From contig MU008162.1 in NCBI GenBank assembly GCA_010909165.1, forward strand, positions 620,001-684,000: a stretch of DNA of 64,000 bases, read 5' to 3'. The notes under the pieces are model-generated. The model was not told the DNA's origin. It searched no databases and was given only the letters and a program-made list of their open reading frames with translations. The stretch's first letter is position 1, and each line of letters starts with the position of its first letter. The DNA is from Anthoceros angustus. Its lineage: Eukaryota; Streptophyta; Anthocerotopsida; Anthocerotales; Anthocerotaceae. This document shows, piece after piece, positions 51,330 through 60,546 of the stretch. Both the position numbers and the translations under genes were made by a program.

Positions 51330-51330
<1 letters not shown>
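49310..51330. other. unassigned TE-like spacer
   Basis: No protein homology that I recognise. TCTATATAAGG at 49545-49555 followed by a purine-rich leader looks like a retroelement or gene promoter. ACCACGGTGGTGGAGCC occurs twice near 49735-49785. ORFs on both strands at 50330-51240 are Arg/Ser/Pro-rich and coincide with repeats, so I do not call them genes. Confidence 0.45.
50681..50800. repeat. about 21-bp tandem repeat, 6 units
   Basis: The core GGGGTCTGTGTGGCCC followed by RAGGA recurs with few changes; the last unit is degraded. Confidence 0.95.

Positions 51331-51373
<43 letters not shown>
51331..51373. repeat. (GAGCAC)n microsatellite, 7 units
   Basis: A pure hexamer run, immediately followed by a forward fragment of the copia gag relic (AAATGGATCCTTCAGAATC). 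Confidence 0.98.
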
Positions 51374-51507
51374 ATAAGGATAAATGGATCCTTCAGAATC
51401 ATATGACGTTTATGATTATTTTAGCCAGTCTAGTCGAAAAGAAAATTTGCACAGTAATGGAGGCATCAATCTCGAATGAAGCTTGGAATATGCTGGCTCT
51501 TATACCT

Positions 51508-51760
51508 GTAAGGGTATTAAAGCCCAATATACTTAGACTAATACACTTAGTCTAAGTTAGGTGTCAGTTAAGTATCATTAGCTTAGCTTAAGCTAATCAC
51601 TAGGAAGCTTCTTGTGCTCCTTCCTAGGAGCTTCCTAGGGAGCCCTATTGGAGGGTATAAATACCCTCCAAGCCTCATCTCAATGTGAGAGAGCTACTCT
51701 TGCCTCCTCCTCTCCTCTCCTCCTTCCACCAGCATGGCTGCCCCACGATCCTTCAATACC
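51508..51760 (+). mobile_element. probable solo or fragmentary LTR
   Basis: The stretch starts TGTAAGGGTATTAAAGCCC and contains a TATA box inside a near-perfect palindrome (51648-51671; arms TTGGAGGGTAT and ATACCCTCCAA around AA). Two hairpins lie upstream: CTTAGACTAA/TTAGTCTAAG at 51532-51556 and TTAGCTTAAGCTAA near 51585. A CT-rich run (51700-51730) follows the TATA box. The 3' end is not certain. A fragment of copia gag in reverse orientation begins at 51774. Confidence 0.5.
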
Positions 51761-51773
51761 ATGTCAAACAAAA

Positions 51774-51880
51774 GTAGAAAAATATATTGTATGAAACACG
51801 AGAACTAAACTCAATAAGATGTTCGAATCACCTTTTTGCATCTTAAGAGAAATCAACTTAGAGTGAAGATATATAGAATT
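51774..51880 (-). mobile_element. inverted copia gag fragment
   Basis: Reverse complement of most of 48876-48991 (shared AAAAATATATTGTAT, GAGAACTAAACTCAA, CTTAGAGTGAAGATATATA), with several substitutions and about 9 bases fewer. Confidence 0.85.
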
Positions 51881-52299
51881 TGGGTACTCATTCTTGCATG
51901 GCAATATTATAGTGCGAGGATGTTGGAGGAAATTGAAATTATTATTATTATAGGGAAGGATGTTAGAATTATGAGCATTGATTTTTGCATCCTAGCATTA
52001 TAGTGGGAAGATGTTAGAAGAAATAGAAACTATTATTGTTATAGGGGAGGATGTTAGAAGAAATTAAAATTATTATTACAAATAAATAAAAACTATTATT
52101 CTAACTGTAGTCACTTTGGTATAGTATAAATGAATTGCGAGGGCATTGTTCCGGTCACTTGTTTGTTCTATTGTTTAATTTCTACCTTTGTTTGACATGA
52201 TGGTGGAATTTGTTGTATGATCTTGCAAGACGCGCGAATTCCATGTTTGTCATTGTTTTTGCATTTTTATATAGTTGTCGAAGTATACCGCGAAGTCCC

Positions 52300-53095
52300 G
52301 CATTGGGAAGAAGATTTGAAGTAACCTTGTAGGGCATTAATAAGTAGAAAGAAGGAGATCATTCAAGAGCTGCCAATCTGATGTTTTTTTTTTTTTGAGA
52401 CTTTATAGATATGTCAAAGTACACAGCGAAGCCCCGCACTATGAAGAAGATCTGGAGTAACCCCGTAGGGCACTAACAACTGAATAGGAAGAAGACATGG
52501 AGTAACCACGTAGGGCACTAACAACTAGATAGGGAGACGAGCTGGAGTAATCGCTTACACTAACAACTTATTATACAAAAGATATGCTTGTTATAAAGAA
52601 GATTTGGAGTAACCTAGCCCCATAACAACGTATTATAAAGAAGATTTGGAGTAACGACGTAGGACACTGAAGACTTGTTATAAAGAAGATATGGAGTAAC
52701 CACATAGGACACTGACAACTTGTTATAACAACTAGCTCCATAACAGCTTGTTATAAATAAGATCTTGAATAATTACGTAGGCCACTAACACCTTGTTATA
52801 ACAACTAGCCCCATAACAAATTGTTATAAAGAAGATCTGGAGTAACAACATAGGGCACTAACAACTAGCCTCATAACAACTTGGCATAAAGAAGTTTTGG
52901 AGAAACCACATAAAGCACTAACAACTTGTCATAACAACTAGCCCCATAACAACTTGGCATAAAGAAGTTTTGGAGAAACTACATAAAGTACTAACAACTT
53001 TGTTGTAAAAACTAGTCCCATAATAACTTGGCATATATTTTTTTTGGAGAAACCACGTAAAGCACTAACAACTCGTTATAACAACTAGCCCCGTA
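52300..53095. repeat. about 70-bp satellite-like tandem array
   Basis: Roughly ten imperfect units built from GAAGATCTGGAGTAACCACG, TAGGGCACTAACAACTTG, TTATAACAACTAGCCCC and ATAACAACTTGTTATAAA. Unit length varies through internal gain or loss of sub-blocks. The array lies within the left part of cassette copy C. Confidence 0.9.
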
Positions 53096-53289
53096 AGGGG
53101 CATGAAAGTGAGAGAAGGGTGGCACCCCATCTGGACATTGATCCGCCCGAAGGGCACTTAACTAACTGTGGAGTTCCAATGAACTCATCTCTGGATGTCA
53201 CTCCTCAAAAGCAGGACGATGTTTGTTATTAGATGTGGCCGGCGTTGGCGCATAGACGTTTGTCCTGTTTCTCGAGGTCGCGTCCGTTT

Positions 53290-53550
53290 CTGCAGGATGA
53301 CGAGTAAGCGGAACGCATCTCGTACGAAAGTTGCACCATCTCCCCAACCACCGAGCCGCTCACTTTTGAGAGATGACGGACGCAATGCTGCGGATGACCG
53401 AGCCCCTGCAGAGTGTGTCGGAGAATCTTCATGGCGGAGCAAAAACTTGATCAAAAACTTCATGGCAGAGCCGCAGCAACACATGGTGGAAGGGTACAGG
53501 AAGCTGTCACCATGTCTGGTTAAAACCTCCTCTGCCTGCTGCAACTGAGC
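53290..53550 (+). pseudogene. decayed Gln-rich coiled-coil gene (copy C)
   Basis: Aligns at DNA level with 40888-41170, including the intron acceptor and AAAGTTGCACCATCTCC. Relative to copy A it has a 2-bp gain and a 1-bp loss in the first 60 bp, then lacks about 110 bp of the coiled-coil region, and keeps one AACTTCATGGCAGAGC block. No intact frame remains. Confidence 0.75.
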
Positions 53551-53818
53551 CTCCAACATCACCCGCTCCTCACTCAGGCTCCTCTGCCTGTTGTAACTGA
53601 GCGGGTCGCATCGGGGCACACCATTGTTTATCGATCCTGTGCAGCTTTCGGGTCAAGGCTTGTCCTCCCGATGTCGAGTGCCGCCCTGTTCATTTTATCT
53701 CATCGAAGTGTGTTGAGTTTTCACATGCACGCGGTACGGCCGAGTCGTCCTCCACACAGACCCTTGCAATTGCTACATTTCTCACTGCCATGGAGACTCT
53801 TTACCTCACGCTCCAGCA

Positions 53819-53826
53819 CTATAAAA
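53819..53826 (+). promoter_or_regulatory. TATA box of the secreted Cys-rich gene (copy C)
   Basis: CTATAAAA lies about 95 bp before the ATG at 53920, in a GC-balanced context, at the usual distance for a short 5' leader. Confidence 0.55.
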
Positions 53827-53919
53827 TGCGATGGGCCATTCTTGGCTCCACCGCAGAGTGCTAAGCAACGTTCTCTGATCAGGACTTCCGAGTTTCTTCA
53901 CCTTGCATCAGTGCTCGAG

Positions 53920-54521
53920 ATGGCGGCAAGAACGTGGAGTCTGAATGTGCTGCTGTTGGCGCTCGTCATTGCCGTTGGTGAGCCACAATGATTCCATTAA
54001 TATTCCGGACGCTTATCATTCTCTCCTCCACATGATTAAAGATCAGCATCACTGATAAGGAAAGGAAAGACTGTCACCGCTACCCACTGCTCTGTATTTC
54101 TGTTCGCCTTTGTACATGTGCAGCATTCGGAGCCTGGGCTGGCACCAGCTGCGTGGTGCTCACAAACACAGACTTCCCCGGCAACGACATTCGGTGTCTC
54201 GACGGCTTGAGTAACATTTATCAGTGTGCAGAGAACTGTTTCAACACCACGAACTGCTTGGCCTTCTTGTGGGCACCAAGTGACAATCCTGGCAACGAAT
54301 GCTGCCTCAAGAGAGCCATAAGTGACAGCAATCGCTACCCGGATGGTCGGCTCACGGTCATAACAGGTGAGGTTCTGCCAGTGTGTAATCTTCGACTTGC
54401 AACTTATAAAAACTGTAGCAAGCTTCACCTGCTAACATGTGTACGGCTCATGTGGCAATCTCTTTTTGCAGGCTATGGGGATTGCAGGTCCATCTTCGAC
54501 CAACATCAGCCTGGGCCCTGA
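53920..54521 (+). CDS. small secreted Cys-rich protein, PAN/apple-like (copy C)
   Basis: Exons 53920-53977, 54124-54366 and 54472-54521, all with GT-AG borders in matching phase, give 116 aa. Residues 1-20 are a signal peptide (MAARTWSLNVLLLALVIAVA). The mature part has eight Cys (including CAENC, TNC, ECC and a final DC) in the spacing of a minimal PAN/apple fold, which in other proteins binds carbohydrate or protein. Exon 2 carries nearly the whole domain (TNTDFPGNDIRCLDGLSNIY). It is probably apoplastic. Function unknown; the family assignment rests only on Cys spacing. The copy A paralogue at 41992 seems broken, so this is the likely working copy. Confidence 0.72.
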
Positions 54522-55430
54522 GCAGCTCATGATCAAGACGCTCTTCGGTTCACGAAGAAAAGGAAGATTTTCATCTTGGAGTCAGCTTCCATGAATGTGT
54601 CCGCTCAAAATCGTCGTCATTGTCTTTGGATGCAGCAGTTTAAGCCTCTACGTATACAGAAGATCCTGGGTTCCCTTGTAAGAAGTACCTATAAGTCTGC
54701 TGAGTATTTTGTTTCCCTCTGGGGATCCGGATAACAAGGTATAATAGGCTTGCAGTACTCTACATTGTGGTCCTATAAATAAAATCAATATTGAGTTCGG
54801 GTTTCCGGCTCTCCTCTGGAGACACATGTACAGCATGTTGGTTCTTAATTTCGAGGGGGAAGTAAGTTCCTGAAATCTAAACCAAATCAAGGTTTAGACA
54901 ATTTTTGCTTCTATCTTTGCCTCCTACGTAGATAACTCTTTTCTGAGAATGAGTCCCTTCCAAGAGTGTTCCGAGATCCATCTTGCCTCTTGACAAGATG
55001 TACTCTTAAGTCTCAATCTGCTGCTGTGAATGAAGAAGTCCATCTCCGAGAAATTGGTAGACCTTGTGAAGCACTAGCTTTAGACACTTCAAGTTGAAGT
55101 ATATGCTTGACTCGACCATCAGTTTCTCAAGCTCGGTGGGGAATCATCGTACCACGAACCACACGCGTTTGAAGCTTTCCTTGCGTCCCTTTCTATAAAG
55201 CTGCAACGTCCTTTTATACTTTTATATTGGTGAACTGGGCGGTCGGGGCCCGGTTTTATCCATTTATCATTTGCATGGTCAGAGGGCCATTTTCTTTCTT
55301 TATGGGCATGGAGAAGGAGCCAGGACAAAGTCATTTGCTGCGCACTTACCGCATTCGCTGTGAGAACTTAAGTCATTTGCTGAAGAGTTAAAGTCATTTG
55401 CCATGTTTCAAGGCATCCCAGTACCGACTA

Positions 55431-55590
55431 AAGACTTGCAGGGATGGCTGCAAACGACTTGCAGGAATGGCTGCAAGTCTTGCTGCAAAAGACTTGCAGG
55501 GATGGCTGCAAGTCTTGCTGCAAAAGACTTGCAGGGATGGCTGCAAACGACTTGCAGGGATGGCTGCAAAAGACTTGCAGGGATGGCTGC
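55431..55590. repeat. 22/36-bp compound minisatellite with self-complementary units
   Basis: GACTTGCAGGGATGGCTGCA occurs six times, some units extended by AGTCTTGCTGCAAAA. GACTTGCAG and its exact complement CTGCAAGTC alternate, so single strands could fold into a series of hairpins. Confidence 0.95.
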
Positions 55591-55836
55591 TCACGCATAA
55601 TAACCACAGTAGACACCGAACCTACGGGAAGCGTCCCATTGGCATCAGTTTTAATGAAGCTGAAGCACGGACGAAATCATAGCACTTCAAAACTAGGACA
55701 AAGTGGCCAGTGTGTCAAACAAACCCTCTTCCACCATGGAATTTCTTGGATCTGGATTTGTGAGCTGCTTTGCGCAGCACACACTCGAAGACACGCAGTT
55801 TCAGAATTTCCTTTGAAAACGTCGTCCAAAATCCAA

Positions 55837-56276
55837 GCCGGCCAGCACCCTCGCCTCGGCTGCCCCATGGAATCTAACTCAAGTACGTCCCCGTGAAACC
55901 CGGACCCCTCAAAACTGCCCCCCTTGAAACCCAGAACCCAAGCCGACCCGCACCCTCGGCTCGGCTGACGTATGGAATCCAATTCAGATCCGTCGCCCTT
56001 GGAAACCCAGACCCCTCAAAACCGGCCCCCCCTTGAAAACCCAGACCCCTCAAAACCGCGCCCTTGGAAACCCGGCCCAGACCCCTCAAAGCCGCCCTTG
56101 GAAACCCAGACCCCTCAAAACTGCCCCTTGGAAACCCAGACCCCTCAAAACCGCGCCCCCTTGGAAACCCAGACTCCTCAAAACCGCGCCGCCTTGGAAA
56201 CCTAGACCCCTCAGAACCGCGCCCCCTGGAAAACCCAGATCCCTCAGAACCGCCCCTCTTTGAAACTCAAACCCGG
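55837..56276. repeat. about 24-31 bp minisatellite, about 9 units, with a higher-order duplication
   Basis: The core CAGACCCCTCAAAACCG with a CCCCTTGGAAACC tail is repeated. The first roughly 75 bp (55837-55912) recur at 55940-56015, a second-order repeat about 103 bp apart. Confidence 0.9.
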
Positions 56277-57039
56277 CCTGGGCACAGTAGCCGAGTTGGA
56301 GTACAACACGCAGACCACAGTAGCCGGGTTGGAATACAACACCCAGATCTCAGCTCTCCCAGGATCAAATACTGAGACCTCAGTTCGAGGCCCTCACTTG
56401 GCGACTGGGGAGCAATCTACTCTAGCTTAAAAATTTTACAACATGTATAGGAGCTTCCTCAGGTAAAATTGTGTTTCTATACCAGAAAGCCTGGAAAAAC
56501 ATGCCTGCATGCCTCGAAGTCCGCATGGAGGAATTCTTGTTAAGAGCACCAGGCCTTTGGAGCTGTGGACTCGATTGGGCAGTTAAACCTGTTGGCAATG
56601 CATGTTTGGAAGCTGTGCATGCGCCGATCGTTTAGAGCATGCAGCTGGTTTGATCAGTCATCCAGGATTCTAGTGATCTGGTAGGTAGCTCAATGGAGAC
56701 GACTGAGCATCATCGGGAGCAGACGAGCAGACAAGAAAAGCTTTGCATCTACTAGTAAATGGCCTTTGATTTGTTCGACGTCTCTATACTCGCTTCTTCA
56801 TGTTGCCTAGTCATGTGGATCTGACTCTCGAATCATGCAACAATGTGATGGAAGACGGCGGTCACTGGTCACAGGGGATATGAGTTCTGCAGCTGGAACA
56901 TGCCCAAGGATGTTTTCTCATAGCGGATCAGCCTCCGGATTGAGTTCATCTTCCAGCTGATTTGCTGGCAGTAGTAGTAAGCCGTATATCAGGCCTGTAG
57001 CCCCTGGTCTTGTTCCGGTCACTGCTGGCCAGGAACCTT

Positions 57040-57640
57040 ATGAAGCAACCGCGCAGCTGGTTTTACTATTAGGCCACAGCATTGCTATGGCATGACAAAG
57101 GCCCACTGGATGGTATTGATCACGATCGTGAGACTCTTGAGGCCTTCGAGACACAAACATCCAGATGTCTCTAGGCCTACTGCTAGAGAAAAGAATCCTA
57201 CTACCAGGGTTCACGGCCAGCGTCCAAATCTCCAGGCGTGTTTTAATCGCCTCCACAACGTAAAGAGTTTCCCGATGCACGCAAAAATGTGTATAGCCGT
57301 CCCTGCTGTGCCCAGACCAATTGCGCAACACCGGCCAATCCAGCCCGTTGTCGCTCTGGAATATCAAAATCTAGGTCATGGCCTTGCCTCGCATCTAGAA
57401 GATAAGCACACAAGCTTCCAAACCTGTCCACTGCTAGCACACTCTTGCACATCCTCTCAAAAACTGGGGCTCATCGGAGTCTCCTAGGTACATCAACCAA
57501 TTTTCCAAACTGGAAAATGGAGGAAATCAGTTCTTCGGACCCTTGAGCGAACTACGCTGAGAATGTAAGGAACATGGGCAACTTTTCAGATGAAATAGAG
57601 GACTCCAGTTTCATGGCGGGAAGTGCCTCGGCATCGAATA
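57040..57640 (-). pseudogene. decayed ORF, possibly F-box/kelch-like
   Basis: Protein-like segments lie in different frames on the minus strand: FDAEALPAMKLESS near 57610, RMCKSVLAVDRFGSLCAYLL near 57450, then a shift at about 57375 into DNGLDWPVLRNWSGHSRDGY and ETLYVVEAIKTRLEIWTLAV ending near 57040. Short W/Y/V-rich repeats of this kind occur in kelch proteins, but no complete kelch or F-box motif is seen, so the assignment is weak. At least one stop and one shift break it. Confidence 0.3.
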
Positions 57641-57923
57641 TGCCGAAAAGATCCTTCTCAATCAGCTTTGCAGACTGAGGCTTCGTCGCTGGTGCATTTG
57701 GATCAGACAGGAGATCTGGGTGTCGGACATTGGAGCTTGTTGTTGGTGCAAGGTGGGGTCACTGATTCATTCAAGATTCAAACGTTGCCACCAGCTATGG
57801 TGGCGCTCTGTTGTTCAGTCAGGAAGACCCACCGAATCTTCGAAATTGTAATTCGTTGTGGCAGGGAAGAAAATTCTTCGATATTGTGATAATCGTGTAA
57901 TAGCCGTTTTCCTCTAACTCAGT

Positions 57924-59780
57924 CTATGGTGATGGTGGAGATGGAAAGGCCGGGCTGTGTTGCCTCCGCGTGAGGTATCTGTCTGCAACTGCAGCATGCA
58001 AAGCAGCTCCCAGTGGCAGGACATCCTCGTTAAGCACATAGGTTGGGGTGTGGGGATGGTGCACCTCTCCGGATGTGTCCTTATCCATCCCCAGAAACAA
58101 GTAGGCTCCAGGAACTCGTTGCAGGAAGAAGGAGAAGTCCTCTGCCCCCATCACTGGATCCATTGTCACCACGTTCTCTACTCCCAACACCTCGCCTGCT
58201 GCGTCCTTGTAGAGATGGTATGCTCCCTCGTCGTTCACGACTGCTGGGTAGAAGGGATGATCGTCCTCAACGAAGTCTACCACGGCAGTGGACCTGTACA
58301 CTCGTGCTTGGTTCACTATGACCTGCATTGATGGCCACAGAGGGAAAACCATGGATTAGTACCGAGGATTGGAATTTACAAAGAACCCCCAGATGGTAAG
58401 GAAGCAGCAAGCTAGCAAGCCCACAGCATGCTGCCCTACTCACCTCTTCCAGTCTCTGCTTCAGTTCCCTGTGCTTCTGAGTGCTCAGAGCACGGTAAGT
58501 TCCTTGGATTGTCACCTTCTCAGGGATCACATTGTACCCAGAGCCAGCATTGAAGGTTGTCACAGACACTACCTGCAGAACCCAAAGGAGTGCCAATTTT
58601 GTGGCATCAAGAAAGAGAGTAAGACTACTGTTGAAGACAACTTGAAGGAAGGAGGAGCAAGGGCTGAACCTGAGAATCTAAAGGAGAGGCCTCCCTGGAA
58701 ACAAGGTGCTGAAGGCTCAACACTATTGCAGAGCCAGCGAGGACGGGGTCCACCGTCAAGTGAGGGAATCCTGCGTGCCCCCCTAGGCCAGTTATGACGG
58801 CCCTAAAAAAGCCGCTTGCCGCCATGACAGGCCCCGACTTGCCTGCCACCTTGCCGATGGGCACCTGCGTAGTGACATGCATGCCAAATATGGCTTCCAC
58901 TCTGTCAATGGCGCCGTCGCCCACCATCCGCCTGGCTCCAGCTCCCCCTTCCTCTGCTGGTTGGAACACGAGCGCAACAGTTCCCTGTAGCCAACTGTCT
59001 CTGGGTCAGGCCATCTCACTGTTCCAGCTTCAAAAGATGGAGGAGACCATGGTTTCATGCCAGAATCTGCACCCCAGTGCCAAGAATCACTGACAGCAAG
59101 CACAGAAACCTGCAAGGTTCGATTCTTCAGAATCCTCGCCGCACCCAGCAGCATGGTCATGTGTGCATCATGCCCACAAGCATGCATCTTCCCAGGATTC
59201 CTGCTCTTGTGCTCCCACTCCACGGCTTCCTGCAAGGAATTGAAGCAAGACGGCCACCGCTCAGTCTACCGATTCCAGGACCAAGGAAATCGACTGCAAT
59301 TCAGGGGACCTGAATCGGGAGCGCATCCATGTCGGCTCGCAGTCCCACAAACGGCGGTTCGCCAGTCCCAACATATCCCACTACACCAGTGCCGGCATAG
59401 GGATAGCGGTACTGAATTCCCATCTCTTCAAGCTCCTTCCTAATAAGCGCGCTGGTCTCATGTTCCTGGTATGCCAGCTCCGGGTTCTCGTGCAACCTTC
59501 TCCTCACACTCTTCATCCACTCCACCGCCTCCGGATTCCGAGCTGCCGCAAGAAACTCCTGCCCTGCCGCAACCTTCTGTTCCTGATGCTCATCAGGCTG
59601 GGCATAGCCGAAGGTGGGCAGGTTAAGGAAGGAATCCTCCAGCCCAGAGAGAGTCGTCTCTACCGTCTCCTGCAAGGTCTCAGCCAGTTCTGTCCCCGGC
59701 AGCAGCAGCAGCAGCAGCAGTGCTTGCACAGCGATCAAAGCCTGCATCCGGCCTAACAGGAAACCCGTTCTGGAACCCAT
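57924..59780 (-). CDS. IAA-amino acid hydrolase, ILR1-like (M20D amidohydrolase)
   Basis: Releases auxin (or jasmonate) from amino-acid conjugates, normally in the ER lumen. Exons 59310-59780, 59110-59229, 58670-58984, 58444-58572 and 57924-58322 join in phase 0 throughout, giving 477 aa. The ATG at 59780 begins a signal peptide with a Leu run ([16 protein letters not shown]) encoded by a CAG/CTG-type repeat. Family motifs: [25 protein letters not shown], the metal-binding [50 protein letters not shown] and [18 protein letters not shown]. The C-terminus ends in PSPPSP without the KDEL-like retention signal of several angiosperm members, so it may be secreted or vacuolar. It is divergent with the NCL gene. 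Confidence 0.95.
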
Positions 59781-60546
59781 GGTCCTCCAAAAGCTCTGCT
59801 TGCTGCAAAAGGCAACAAAAAGGCACACAGACGACCCAACAACGCCTGCATGGGTTGTGAAATACAGACATATTGCACCAACATTCTTGGCAACCAGACA
59901 GGAAATTCTTCAGTCTGTGATTAAGCTGGCATGGATTTGTGAAAGTGTCAGGCAGACCCACCAAAGCCAAAGCCTGCATGGATTGTGAATTATCCGTAGG
60001 TGGAACGCACTCCCCAATATTGTCGACCGAGTAGGAAATTCTTTCAATTGTGTGAACAAGCTGGCATGGGTTTTTGGAAGTGTCCGAAGTGGCACTCCCA
60101 GCACTACTGTCCTCGTGTCATGAATGGGAGCATCTGGGCATGTGACTGCTGGCCAAGTGTCATAGACTGCAGACCGAAGAGAAAATGGGACAAGTCTGCA
60201 AGTCCCCCATAGCTGCCCAACAGGGAGAGGCAGAACCGTATGTACATATGCTGTACATGTCCGGTTGGATTACGACGCCGTCTGGGATCAGGATGAGGTG
60301 AGGGAGAGAGAGGAGAAATTGGAGCTGACGTGGGAGGCCCAAATTGGCCATATAACGCGCATTCCCGGAGGAAAATGTGTGATGCATCAAATCCACGCTT
60401 GCCCCCTTGCACTGCACCGTGCAAGGACTTTATGAGCTTTACACCGGCTCCAGGCCCAAGCGAGGGAAGGGAGTCTGTCAGGAGAGACAGGAAGAGCGAT
60501 TTGTTTCACATCAGGTGGGTTCTGCTGGGAGCTGGTTGTGACGACA
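59781..60546. other. divergent promoter region of ILR1-like and NCL genes
   Basis: No gene. An imperfect tandem duplication covers about 59847-59957 and 59968-60083; shared phrases are GCCTGCATGGATTGTGAA, GGAAATTCTTCA/GGAAATTCTTTCA and AAGCTGGCATGGATTT. It could duplicate control elements of either gene. Confidence 0.65.

Larger units (their letters stand above)
54522..57039. other. intergenic, minisatellite-rich
   Basis: No gene supported. It contains two minisatellites (listed separately) and, at 56281-56352, a 38-bp sequence with CACAGTAGCCGGGTTGGA-like text repeated twice. The ORFs crossing the repeats (for example 55972-56205 on +) are composed only of repeat units. Confidence 0.55.

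Noticed and set aside
53185-53619. 144-codon minus-strand ORF with LEAQLQQAEEVLTR
   Set aside because: The coiled-coil-like N-terminus is suggestive, but the rest is antisense to the decayed cassette gene; no start context or splice partner supports it.
55431-56276. CRISPR-like regularly spaced repeats
   Set aside because: Repeats are contiguous or have related spacers, the genome is eukaryotic and there are no cas genes; these are minisatellites.
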